Source: Arthrobacter sp. MYb213
Lineage (GTDB): Bacteria; Actinomycetota; Actinomycetes; Actinomycetales; Micrococcaceae
Direction: 5' to 3'
NCBI RefSeq assembly: GCF_002979915.1
Contig: NZ_PCQA01000004.1
Coordinates: forward strand, 372,001-436,000
DNA: 64,000 nt
A model generated the notes under the pieces. The model worked only from the letters and a program-made list of their open reading frames with translations, did no database searches and was not told the origin of the DNA. A program made the translations under genes and the position numbers. Below are positions 39,833 to 47,354 of this stretch, piece after piece. Positions within the stretch are counted from its first letter, which is position 1; the number at the start of each line of letters is the position of its first letter.

Positions 39833-39870
39833 AGCGCACCATCATCACTCAAAAACTTTTAGGAGCTGCC

Positions 39871-40227
39871 ATGCCTGAATGGCTTCCATCTCTCATAGTC
39901 ACCGTGATAATTATCTTCGCTGGGCTACTCGGCTGGCTGATCAAAGTTGCATGGCCTGTCGTCCGGAAATTGAGCCATTTCGTTGACGACGTGGTGGGCG
40001 AACCGGATCGGCCCGGTATCCCTGGAAGACCGGGTCTCATGGTGCGTGTAGCCCACATCGAGCACGAGGTAAAAACGAATCATGGATCCAGTTTGAAAGA
40101 TGCCGTGAAGCGGGTCGAGGAAAAGCAAGCGAAGCAGGGCGAACAGCTCGATGACCAATCAGACAAGATTGCAGAGCTTCACGAACGGTATACGAAGCCC
40201 AAAGAACACAAGCCACCCACTGAATAA
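39871..40227 (+). CDS. DUF2746-like membrane protein near the lysis cassette
   Basis: A 118-residue protein with one N-terminal transmembrane helix (LIVTVIIIFAGLLGWLIKVAW), a GRPGIPGRPG-type Pro/Gly turn (PDRPGIPGRPGLMVRVAHIEH), and an NHGSSLKDAVKRVE helix that continues as a coiled coil. This pattern recurs in actinophage DUF2746 proteins. AGGAG precedes the ATG. It may be a second holin-like or tail-associated membrane protein. Confidence 0.75.
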   Translation: MPEWLPSLIVTVIIIFAGLLGWLIKVAWPVVRKLSHFVDDVVGEPDRPGIPGRPGLMVRVAHIEHEVKTNHGSSLKDAVKRVEEKQAKQGEQLDDQSDKIAELHERYTKPKEHKPPTE

Positions 40228-40242
40228 CTGAACACGAGCATC

Positions 40243-40275
40243 AAGCCTTGACCAAACCGGTCAAGGCTTTTCTTT
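40243..40275 (+). terminator. rho-independent terminator, first of a tandem pair
   Basis: An 11-bp perfect stem (40243-40253 with 40259-40269), loop AAACC, is followed by TTTTCTTT. It ends the DUF2746 and late transcript. Confidence 0.9.
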
Positions 40276-40304
40276 ACCCAGGCACTCGCGGTGTCTGGGT
40301 TTTT
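40276..40304 (+). terminator. rho-independent terminator, second of a tandem pair
   Basis: A 10-bp stem with one G-T pair (ACCCAGGCAC with 40291-40300), loop TCGCG, is followed by TTTTTCT. It starts immediately after the first terminator's T-tract, making the pair a tight barrier between the tail operon and the endolysin genes. Confidence 0.88.
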
Positions 40305-40330
40305 CTATGCCCGAAAGGCAGGAACAACCC

Positions 40331-40504
40331 ATGAGCGGAATCAAAGACGCGGAAGCTGGCAAAGCTGTCACCGCGCAGGACATCCCGGATGATGACCAGA
40401 CCTTGGACTGGGACGTGAAGCGCTTCGGCAACATGATCGACCACGCCTCCGACGAAGAACCCGCCACCGTTGCCGCCGGTTCTGGCGAGGAAGAAGGAAA
40501 CTAA
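40331..40504 (+). CDS. small acidic hypothetical protein (57 aa)
   Basis: The ATG at 40331 has AGGAA six bases ahead; the upstream part of the open frame covers the terminator. The product is very acidic with a central DDDQTLDWDVKRFG. Its stop overlaps the endolysin start (TAATG), so it is co-translated with lysis genes. Function unknown. Confidence 0.6.
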   Translation: MSGIKDAEAGKAVTAQDIPDDDQTLDWDVKRFGNMIDHASDEEPATVAAGSGEEEGN

Positions 40505-41553
40505 TGCCACGCATAACAACTCTTGTCCGCCACCTTGAAGCCCGAGGTTTGAAAGTCGAATACGTGAAGGGCTGGTCTACTCGTGGATCTTCCAGCTTCA
40601 ACCCGAAGGGGGTCATGGATCACTGGACGGCAGGGCCGAAAGGTTCCAAGTCTCGTCCATCGTTGCGTGTGGTGACCAACGGCCGGCCGGGGCTACCTGG
40701 TCCGCTGTGCAACGTTTACTTGGACCGCAAGGGCACCGCAGTAGTTGTGGCTGCTGGACGTGCGAACCATGGAGGTTACGGCTCGTGGAAGGGCCACACT
40801 GGAAACAGTAAGTTCTTCGGCATCGAGGCGGAGGCAGCGAACGCCAGTGACTGGACCGATGCCATGCGCGACGCCTACCCATCGGTGAACGCTGCGCTCT
40901 TGGATGCTATCAACGAGGACGATGCGTCGTACGTGTGCGGTCACTCCGAATACGCGTTACCGCGGGGCCGCAAGATCGACATCAACGGTTACACGATGGA
41001 CGATATGCGCGAGCAGACACAGGCAGTACTGCGTGGCGGGAAGGTGACTGCTAAGCCAAAACCGGCGCCGAAACCAAACACCAAGCCGAAGCCTAAGCCG
41101 AAGGTCAAGAAGCAGTGGAACGACAAGTTGCCCGACGGTTCCACTATCTTCCCAACTGACTACGAAGACCTGGTGCTCGATAAGGGCTTCGGTCAGATCA
41201 CTGTCGGAGCTTTCCAGATCCTCATGGAAGCGATCAAGATCGGTGTCCGTTACAACCAGCGATGGGACGGTGACTGGGGAAAGCTCAGCGTCAAAGACGG
41301 CATGGAGTGGCTACAGTCCAACGGTTACTACAAGGTCATGCAGCACGCCCGAGGTGGATACCCGAAGGGCACCAAGCTCAAGGTTGACGGCGGAGACGGC
41401 TACTGGTTCTGGTATGAGCTGCAGCGATTCCTCAAGGCCCGAGGCTTCTACAACAAAACCACTGAGGGTGTGCCGTTGAAGCTCGACGGTGACCCTGAAG
41501 GCTGGACCATTTACGGGTTCCAGCGTTACATGAACACTCAGAACGGAAGCTAG
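40504..41553 (+). CDS. endolysin, N-acetylmuramoyl-L-alanine amidase
   Basis: A 349-residue lysin. The N-terminal amidase-2/PGRP domain spans residues 1-180 with zinc ligands in VMDHWTAG, ANHGGYG, and HSEYALPRGRKIDI. A Lys/Pro linker (KPKPAPKPNTKPKPKPK) leads to a C-terminal wall-binding domain with repeats (FQILMEAIKIGVRYNQRWDG, WYELQRFLKARGFYN). It cuts the bond between muramic acid and the stem peptide to release virions, together with the holin 3 bp downstream. Confidence 0.93.
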   Translation: MPRITTLVRHLEARGLKVEYVKGWSTRGSSSFNPKGVMDHWTAGPKGSKSRPSLRVVTNGRPGLPGPLCNVYLDRKGTAVVVAAGRANHGGYGSWKGHTGNSKFFGIEAEAANASDWTDAMRDAYPSVNAALLDAINEDDASYVCGHSEYALPRGRKIDINGYTMDDMREQTQAVLRGGKVTAKPKPAPKPNTKPKPKPKVKKQWNDKLPDGSTIFPTDYEDLVLDKGFGQITVGAFQILMEAIKIGVRYNQRWDGDWGKLSVKDGMEWLQSNGYYKVMQHARGGYPKGTKLKVDGGDGYWFWYELQRFLKARGFYNKTTEGVPLKLDGDPEGWTIYGFQRYMNTQNGS

Positions 41554-41556
41554 AAC

Positions 41557-41802
41557 ATGGGAAAGTACGAAGCACAGGGGTCCGGGCTTAGCGACTCGGC
41601 AACCCGCAAGAAGCTCTACACCGGAGCGATCGTGGTGGCGGCGCTGATCGTGGCGACGTTGGTGACTCTGCAGATCATCACTCTCGATGACGTGCAGAGC
41701 TTCATCACGCTCACCGTCACGGTAGTTGGCATCCTCGGCGGTGTGGTCGGCTTGGTTGCCGCTGCCCTGGCACGAGCCAACGTCGAACCGCCAACCGAAT
41801 AG
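41557..41802 (+). CDS. holin
   Basis: An 81-residue membrane protein with two transmembrane helices (GAIVVAALIVATLVTLQII and FITLTVTVVGILGGVVGLVAAAL) and a short acidic tail. Its size, topology and position right after the endolysin are those of an actinophage holin. It forms the membrane lesion through which the amidase reaches the wall. Confidence 0.85.
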   Translation: MGKYEAQGSGLSDSATRKKLYTGAIVVAALIVATLVTLQIITLDDVQSFITLTVTVVGILGGVVGLVAAALARANVEPPTE

Positions 41803-41844
41803 ACCCCCTGCGCGGTGGCAGGGGTGACGACCACCGCACCGCTG

Positions 41845-41875
41845 GACTCCCGGAAGCGGCCGCTCCCCGGGAGTC
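41845..41875 (+). terminator. hairpin in the prophage right end
   Basis: GACTCCCGG (41845-41853) pairs with 41867-41875, with GCGGCCGC in the loop. A shorter hairpin with a 7-bp GC stem lies just before it (41805-41824). They have no T-tracts and act with the strong terminator that follows. Confidence 0.5.
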
Positions 41876-41892
41876 TGGCACCCCGTAGAGAA

Positions 41893-41939
41893 CGCCCCGA
41901 TCATTTTCCTCACGAGGGGAAAATGATCGGGGCGCTTTT
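41893..41939 (+). terminator. strong rho-independent terminator at the prophage right edge
   Basis: A perfect 17-bp stem (41893-41909 with 41918-41934), loop TCACGAGG, is followed by CTTTTCTG. It ends the lytic transcript 36 bp before attR, preventing phage transcription from running antisense into the MFS gene. Confidence 0.92.
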
Positions 41940-41955
41940 CTGCGTTAACGGCTGT

Positions 41956-42426
41956 CTATGGGTAAGACCCTTTTGCTGGGGCAACCGCTCCAATGGTCAT
42001 CAGGATGCTGAAGATTTTTGCGGTCTGCACGCCCTTGGTCGTATCGGCCACGATCGCCTTAGAAATTACCACTCCGGCAGCCCCACCAAACCCCTGCAAC
42101 GCACGTGCAATACTCAATGTTTCCAACGTCGGAGCGAGCGCGGCGGCCACCGAGGCAAGCACAAATAAGATCGTGCCCCAACGCAAAGGTCGAGCTCGAC
42201 CTAATCGATCCGAGAGTGCACCCCATAAGAATTGGCCCATGCCCATACCAACTAAGAAGAATGTCAGTGTGAGCTGGATGGCGGAGGCAGAGGCGGAGAA
42301 CTCAGCGGTCATTTCTGGAAATGACGGAAGATACATGTCCGTGGCTAGCGGACCGGTGGTGCCAAGAATGATCAGGAGCGCAAAGAGTGGGGGAGTGAGC
42401 CGCGAACGTTCGGGTGCTGAAGGCAT
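41956..42426 (-). pseudogene. Bcr/CflA-type drug-efflux MFS transporter, 5' fragment truncated by the prophage
   Basis: The N-terminal 151 codons of the efflux protein, with the native start, transmembrane segments 1-4 and the MFS motif A (GALSDRLGRARPLRWG), run into attR. After the core, the frame reads five phage-encoded residues (KGSYP) and stops. The DMYLPSFPEM segment is typical of Bcr/CflA. The upstream EamA gene ends 30 bp away on the same strand, so both probably share a promoter. The partner half is at 4393-5157. Confidence 0.92.
41975..41982. other. attR core of the prophage
   Basis: GCTGGGGC identical to 5150-5157, with phage sequence on its left and MFS coding sequence on its right. 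Joining the phage flanks gives an attP with imperfect inverted arms: GGGTAAGACCCTTTT left of the core, and GAAAAGTCCTAACCC to its right, matching as an inverted repeat at 11 of 15 positions. Confidence 0.9.
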
Positions 42427-42456
42427 GAACCTAGTCTATGAGTCTGACCAGCGTTT

Positions 42457-43380
42457 TTAGTTCTCTGGATAAGTCGGCTGATGATCGGCGGGTACCTCTT
42501 GTAACGGTCCCGCTGGTTTGGCCGCAAACCAGGTTACCCCGGCGCCGGCTAGCGCTACGCAAAGAATGCCGAGTAACGACAACCAACCCAGCCGCTCGCC
42601 AAGGAACAGCCACCCAAGGAGTGTGCCCATGGCAGGATCGATGGCAAATAAGGTGCCCACCACACGAGCCGAGGAAATTCGGGCCGCCAACGTATCGACC
42701 AGGTAGGGGATTGCTACACCTATCACGCCGCTCAGCGCCAATAAGCCCCATTGCGGCGCGGAAACTTCCGCCACCTTAGGGATACCAAATGGAAGTGAAA
42801 CCAGCGCGGCAATGGACACGGACAATGCTAAAGAACTGACCGAAGAATCATCGGCTTTACCTACTTTTTCTGCCAGCAGTGTGTAGAGCGCAAAGCAAAG
42901 TCCCGCACCGAGTCCAAAGGCAAAGCCCACCGCATTAAAGTGACCTCCGGGTCCGGCTATGAGAATCACTCCGGCCAGGGCGAGCAATGCCCAGGCGGCT
43001 TCACGTAAGCGCCGAGAGAACACCAAAGCGACTACCGCCGGACCCAGGAAGTCCAGCGTCACGGCAATCCCTAGCGGTAGGTGTTCGATTGCCTTATAAA
43101 GTAGCAGGTTCATCGCGGCCATCACGACGCCGTAAAAAATGATTGCGGACCAATTCGCACGGTTCCTTCCGCGCAAGGTTGGCCGCAAGAAAATCCATAA
43201 GACCGCAGCCGCTAAAACCAGACGTAACGAGCTGACTGCGGGGGAACCTAGAGAATCAAACATGGAAGCCGAGATTGCTGAAGAGCTTTGCACCCCGAGG
43301 GAACCAACCAGCACAAATAATGCTGCTCGCCCACCTGCTGGTGGGAGGGTGGCAATTTGTTGTGCGGGCTGAGAATTCAT
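42457..43380 (-). CDS. EamA/RhtA-type inner-membrane exporter
   Basis: A 307-residue protein with ten predicted transmembrane helices in two five-helix EamA repeats. LGSPAVSSLRLVLAAAVLWI, LPLGIAVTLDFLGPAVVAL and LDTLAARISSARVVGTL-like segments resemble RhtA, the threonine/homoserine exporter branch. It probably exports amino acids or related metabolites. It lies 30 bp upstream of the MFS gene 5' fragment, with which it likely forms an operon, and diverges from padR. Confidence 0.85.
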   Translation of the reverse strand: MNSQPAQQIATLPPAGGRAALFVLVGSLGVQSSSAISASMFDSLGSPAVSSLRLVLAAAVLWIFLRPTLRGRNRANWSAIIFYGVVMAAMNLLLYKAIEHLPLGIAVTLDFLGPAVVALVFSRRLREAAWALLALAGVILIAGPGGHFNAVGFAFGLGAGLCFALYTLLAEKVGKADDSSVSSLALSVSIAALVSLPFGIPKVAEVSAPQWGLLALSGVIGVAIPYLVDTLAARISSARVVGTLFAIDPAMGTLLGWLFLGERLGWLSLLGILCVALAGAGVTWFAAKPAGPLQEVPADHQPTYPEN

Positions 43381-43541
43381 GGAGTGAGGCGACCTTTTCG
43401 AGTTTGCGGAACTCTCTGATTGAAGTGTATGCAGGTCAGTTAGCCAAGAATACGGCGGAAAATTGTCACAATCTGGGTTCAGTTCGTGGCTACGGCCAAG
43501 TAAGTGGGTGCAAAATCAACTAAATATGAAAAGATGAATCC

Positions 43542-44069
43542 ATGGTTTTGGCACGATTGATCCTAGGGTTGCTCTGTTTGGCACCGATGACTGGTTATGA
43601 GCTCAAGAAACATTTTGACTCCTCCATTAATCACTTCTGGAACGCAGACAAAGCGCAGATCTACCGCACGTTGGCTCAGCTAGTTGATAAGGGCTACGCG
43701 ACGGTGACCACTGTGGCGCAGTCAAACTATCCTGACCGTCAAGAGCATCACATCACCGACGCCGGTCGGCAGGCGCTAGTTGGATGGCTCTCCGACGGTG
43801 CGGCACAAGGCACCGAGCGGGATCCCTTCATGGGTCAGGTATTTTTCGCGGCCGAACTACCCCGCGAAGATATTGATCAGCTACTGAGCGAACGCCGGGT
43901 CAAAACGCAGGCAGTTTTAGATGACTATCTCTCCCAACGTGAAGGCATCGACATGCGAGCAGCCGCGGACCGTCGCAGCTTCCTCATGGCCGCCACCTTG
44001 GACCATGCAATTCGACAGCAGGCCGCCGAGCTGGAATGGCTTGACGCAGTAATGGAGCATCTGCCATGA
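43542..44069 (+). CDS. PadR family transcriptional regulator
   Basis: A 175-residue repressor. The winged helix is at the start (ILGLLCLAPMTGYELKKHFD, YRTLAQLVDKGYATV), and the C-terminal coiled-coil dimerisation domain follows (Vir_C-like, RRVKTQAVLDDYLSQRE). The stop overlaps the start of the hydrolase gene (ATGA), so the two are co-expressed; the divergent exporter gene 161 bp away is another possible target. Confidence 0.9.
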   Translation: MVLARLILGLLCLAPMTGYELKKHFDSSINHFWNADKAQIYRTLAQLVDKGYATVTTVAQSNYPDRQEHHITDAGRQALVGWLSDGAAQGTERDPFMGQVFFAAELPREDIDQLLSERRVKTQAVLDDYLSQREGIDMRAAADRRSFLMAATLDHAIRQQAAELEWLDAVMEHLP

Positions 44070-45037
44070 CACCAGGCAAAGACGCCGGTTCCACCGCCAA
44101 GAAGTTCAGCAGGGACGCAACCGACTATCCCGAACTACATCCAGCACGTCGTCCCTCCGGGAGAGATAAACCCGCCCAAACGCTGGTTTTTTTGCATGGC
44201 GGAAACGTTGGTAATTGGAGCTGGGATCCGCAGGTTCTAGCCTTTGGCGACTTCAACGTGCTGACCTTGCATCTTCCCGCTTTCGGTGCGCGCAGCGAAG
44301 AGACTTGGCAGGGTTTAGACTCGGCCGCCGATGACGTCGCAGCGCTTATCGCCGATGAGGTCTCCGAAGGTGGGGTGCACCTCGTAGGTATTTCCTTAGG
44401 CGGGGTAATCGCCCTGCATGTGGCGGCGCGACATCCAGAACTGGTCGAATCCTTGTTGCTGACAGGTACTCCGGTCACCGGTGTACCGGCAGCCGCGCGC
44501 GCAATGAACCGGATGGCGCTGAAACTCATTGGCAGTGAATGGTACTGGCGATTCCAAGCAGGCGCCTATGGCATGGTGGATGACGAACGTGAGTTGTTCG
44601 CCGAACATGGTGTACTGCTGAAGTCAGAGAATTTACGTGCCATCATGGATGACCTGGATCCCGGCGGACTCCCCGACAAACTGACAAACTATCGTGGGCC
44701 GGTGCTGGCGTTGGCCGGTGGCAAGGAACCTAAACATGTGCAGAAGTCTTTCGAGGCTTTGCGCCAGGGACTTCCGCAGGCGGTCACTCGGGTTGTGCCG
44801 GGCATGCATCACCAGTGGAATATTGAAAACCCGCTACTGTTCAATTCGGTAGTGCGGCGGTGGATCAGCGATGCGAGCATTCATCAGATTTTAGTAGACC
44901 CACAGGCGGCAAAACCGGAGAAGCCAGCTAAAGCGACGAAGTTAGATACTGCTGAAGCTAAGCTACGTCAGGTAGATCCGCAACCTGCGGTTCCCCAGGC
45001 TAAGCCGGAACTACCGAAACCAAACAAAAATAAATAG
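44066..45037 (+). CDS. alpha/beta hydrolase with a disordered C-terminal extension
   Basis: A 323-residue protein. FLHGGNVGNW gives the oxyanion loop, LVGISLGGVIALH the nucleophile elbow (Ser), and PGMHHQWNIENP the catalytic His. After about residue 270 comes a Lys/Pro/Ala-rich tail (KPEKPAKATKL, PQAKPELPKPNKNK) that is not part of the fold. Substrate unknown. It is translated with the PadR regulator. Confidence 0.88.
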   Translation: MTPGKDAGSTAKKFSRDATDYPELHPARRPSGRDKPAQTLVFLHGGNVGNWSWDPQVLAFGDFNVLTLHLPAFGARSEETWQGLDSAADDVAALIADEVSEGGVHLVGISLGGVIALHVAARHPELVESLLLTGTPVTGVPAAARAMNRMALKLIGSEWYWRFQAGAYGMVDDERELFAEHGVLLKSENLRAIMDDLDPGGLPDKLTNYRGPVLALAGGKEPKHVQKSFEALRQGLPQAVTRVVPGMHHQWNIENPLLFNSVVRRWISDASIHQILVDPQAAKPEKPAKATKLDTAEAKLRQVDPQPAVPQAKPELPKPNKNK

Positions 45038-45047
45038 CCTTTAATGC

Positions 45048-45100
45048 AGCTAAGCGCGATGCAGATTCCCCCATAACTTGAATCTGCATCGCGCTTAGCT
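45048..45100. terminator. bidirectional 21-bp hairpin between hydrolase and hmp genes
   Basis: A perfect 21-bp stem (45048-45068 with 45080-45100) with an 11-nt loop lies between two convergent genes. T-tracts are short on both sides, but the stem is strong enough to end transcription in both directions. Confidence 0.8.
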
Positions 45101-45109
45101 AGTTTGTGG

Positions 45110-46285
45110 TTAGGCTGCTAGCCATACATCTGGCCCGAAGACCTCATAGTGGATGTGCTCGGCAGGGACACCGGCTGCTAGAGCCTGGCCGCGTACCGCG
45201 TGCATGAACGGCAGTGGGCCACACAGGTAGACGTGGCTGTCGACGCTCAGGCTATCGCTCAGATCCATGTAACCGGACTTGGCCTCGATGTGATCTGGCA
45301 GTTCGCCGCGTTCGAACCAGGTGCTCAGCTTGGCCTGTGGCAACTTGCTCAGCGACTCGATCATTTGCTCACGTAGTGGCCAGGCAGCGTATTCCTGGTC
45401 GGCGTGCAATACGGTGACCTTGCGGGTGGAGCCCTTCGCTGCCATGGTGCTCAATGCTGCGGCACTTGGCGTGCAACCGATACCTGCGGTAGCGATCACC
45501 AATGGTGCGCCGGACTCATCGATGGTCAGGTCACCGTAGGGGTTTGAAAGTTCAACGATGTCGCCAACCTTCAGCGAATTGTGCATGACCGGAGTGAACT
45601 CGCCATCCACATCAAGCTTCACGGTGACGGTACGGCGTGCGGTGTTCTCCACATCCCCGCTGAGGGTGTACTGGCGTACCTGGCGCAGACCATCGGTCAT
45701 CGGCATGCGAACCGAAACGAACTGTCCTGCCTTGGCGGTGGAAGCGACAATGGCGTCGGCTGGTTCGAAGCTGAAGGTGACCGAATTATTGGCCTCTTCG
45801 GTACGCTCGGCGAGCTTCCACTGGCTGTAAATGACGTCGTTTGCCTGCTGTGAGTAGAGACCCTTTTCGATCTTGATCAGTGCGTGAGCCATCAGCCAGT
45901 AGACCTCGCTCCAGGCATCTGCGATCTCTTGGGTCAGCGCGTCGCCTAGGTCTTCGGCGATGGCGGCGAAGAGGTGCTCGTACACGATGGGGTACTGCTC
46001 TTCGACGACACCTAGTGAGGTGTGCTTGTGGGCAATGCGTGCCAACATCGTTTCCGGCAGAGTTTCTGGGGAATTGATCAGGTGGGTGGCGAACACCGCG
46101 ATGGAACCGGCCAAAGCTTGCTGCTGGGTTCCGTTTTTCTGGTTCGAGCGGGAGAAGGTTCCGTCGAGCAGCTGTGGATGAGCGGCAAAGAGACGGTCAT
46201 AGAAGTTGGGGGTAATGCTGGAGATGCGAGCGCCAATGATCGGCAGAGTCGCTTCGATGACTGGGCGGGACTGGGTTGAAAGCAT
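45110..46285 (-). CDS. hmp: flavohaemoglobin, nitric oxide dioxygenase
   Basis: A 391-residue enzyme that oxidises NO to nitrate using O2 and NADPH. The globin domain (residues 1-140) has the proximal His in IAHKHTSLGV and YPIVYEHL; the FAD domain has RQYTLSGD; the NAD domain has ATAGIGCTPSAA and the closing VYLCGPLPFM and HYEVFGPD. AAGGAG is five bases before the ATG. A NsrR-type operator lies 24 bp upstream and its regulator gene is next door, so it is induced by nitrosative stress. Confidence 0.96.
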   Translation of the reverse strand: MLSTQSRPVIEATLPIIGARISSITPNFYDRLFAAHPQLLDGTFSRSNQKNGTQQQALAGSIAVFATHLINSPETLPETMLARIAHKHTSLGVVEEQYPIVYEHLFAAIAEDLGDALTQEIADAWSEVYWLMAHALIKIEKGLYSQQANDVIYSQWKLAERTEEANNSVTFSFEPADAIVASTAKAGQFVSVRMPMTDGLRQVRQYTLSGDVENTARRTVTVKLDVDGEFTPVMHNSLKVGDIVELSNPYGDLTIDESGAPLVIATAGIGCTPSAAALSTMAAKGSTRKVTVLHADQEYAAWPLREQMIESLSKLPQAKLSTWFERGELPDHIEAKSGYMDLSDSLSVDSHVYLCGPLPFMHAVRGQALAAGVPAEHIHYEVFGPDVWLAA

Positions 46286-46309
46286 CTTGTCTCCTTGGAG
46301 GGTGAATTT

Positions 46310-46332
46310 ATCTTGTATTTGAAATGCAAGAT
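46310..46332. promoter_or_regulatory. NsrR-type operator upstream of hmp
   Basis: A 23-bp near-perfect palindrome with half-sites ATCTTGyATTT and AAATrCAAGAT around one central base. It fits the YATTTnAAATR core recognised by NsrR proteins in both enterics and Streptomyces. It sits 24 bp upstream of the hmp start codon and would overlap the promoter. Confidence 0.85.
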
Positions 46333-46406
46333 TATGAGTTAAGTTCTACGCCCCGTAGAAGAAGATTGCAAATCGAGGACCCGATTATCGAGACTTTACG
46401 CGTTGA

Positions 46407-46859
46407 TTACGCGTTATGACGCACGGTGGGGAAAGGTAACAGCTTGATTGCTGGAGAGTTCTCACAAATATCTGTGACTGATAAAGGGTCTAGTGAAGCG
46501 TAAAAAGCTTCCCTGGCGCTCTTTAATGCCGAACGTAAACGGCATCCTGCCGAGAGCGGACAATTACCCACTGCGTCATGGGCTGTGCAGTCAACCACAT
46601 CTTCGCGCCAGTCCAGCGAGCGCAAGAGTGCACCGACCGAATAGGCTAAACCACGTTCGGTGATTTGCGCACCACCATGGCGACCGCGAGTGACCTCCAA
46701 GAGCCCCAAGGTACGTAATTCTACGACTGCCTTGGCCACATGGTTGTAGGGGACACCGACCAGTTCGGAAATCTCACGACTGGTCAATTGGCCGACGCCG
46801 GGTGCGCCTAGAACCATCACGGTTCGTAGGCACACGTCGGCGAAAGCACTGAGTTTCAT
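46407..46859 (-). CDS. nsrR: Rrf2 family NO-sensing repressor NsrR
   Basis: A 150-residue repressor. The winged helix-turn-helix is at residues 25-60 (LTSREISELVGVPYNHVAKA), and the cluster ligands lie in DCTAHDAVGNCPLSAGC, three Cys with the spacing of NsrR, expected to hold a [4Fe-4S] cluster that NO destroys. Transcribed in the same direction as hmp, upstream of it, with the operator between them. It represses hmp until NO appears. Confidence 0.93.
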   Translation of the reverse strand: MKLSAFADVCLRTVMVLGAPGVGQLTSREISELVGVPYNHVAKAVVELRTLGLLEVTRGRHGGAQITERGLAYSVGALLRSLDWREDVVDCTAHDAVGNCPLSAGCRLRSALKSAREAFYASLDPLSVTDICENSPAIKLLPFPTVRHNA

Positions 46860-46868
46860 AAACCCAGT

Positions 46869-47342
46869 CTACTGCTGTGCGTTGGCCCAGATAGATTCGG
46901 CGGACTCCGCCGAAGGCTCTTCGAAGGTCCAATCGCCACCAGGCTCGGCTGGCATCGAGTACGGCTGGACGATCGCTAGCGCGGCACCGACCTTGTGCTC
47001 AGCGACCACATGGATGGCGTCGCGGTCATCGGCTTCGAGCAAGACGTCCGAGGCGATAGCAATCGCTTCGAAGTGAGCGCCTTGCTCGTTCAGGACCTGT
47101 ACTAGATCTGCAGCCATCGCCTCGGTATCAATGTCAGCATCCGGATCTTCAGGATTGTCCGTGGGTGGAACGGCGATCAAACGCAGTTCAGGCTCGCCAT
47201 CGGCTTCCTGAGGTTCCAAAGCGATGGCGAAAGGCAGGAAAACGCCCTGTTCCTCAAGCTGTTCGCGGGCCACACCTAGTGCGGTGCCCAAAACTTTGTT
47301 CAATGCGTCCTTAACGGACTCGTCGAGATCTTCGAGATTCAC
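46869..47342 (-). CDS. conserved hypothetical protein (157 aa)
   Basis: A very acidic, soluble protein with alternating alpha and beta predicted elements (FAIALEPQEADGEPELRLIA, ATAL.. type helix at the start). Similar small acidic proteins accompany phosphomannomutase genes in Micrococcaceae; it starts 13 bp after the mutase stop. Function unknown. Confidence 0.7.
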   Translation of the reverse strand: MNLEDLDESVKDALNKVLGTALGVAREQLEEQGVFLPFAIALEPQEADGEPELRLIAVPPTDNPEDPDADIDTEAMAADLVQVLNEQGAHFEAIAIASDVLLEADDRDAIHVVAEHKVGAALAIVQPYSMPAEPGGDWTFEEPSAESAESIWANAQQ

Positions 47343-47354
47343 GGTGCTAACCCC

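Larger units (their letters stand above)
5150..41982. mobile_element. integrated siphovirus-type prophage, about 36.8 kb
   Basis: The element is bounded by the 8-bp cores at 5150-5157 and 41975-41982, giving a unit of 36,825 bp. It carries a serine integrase at the left edge, a repressor/Cro switch, an early region, an HK97-type head module, a non-contractile long-tail module with tape measure and G/GT chaperones, and an amidase/holin lysis cassette. Every expected structural class is present without obvious frameshifts other than the programmed one, so the phage may be inducible. It interrupts a chromosomal drug-efflux gene. Confidence 0.95.

Noticed and set aside
41805-41875. Hairpins between holin and attR as a small RNA gene
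   Set aside because: No promoter is visible, and adjacent stems before a strong terminator are better explained as part of transcription termination.
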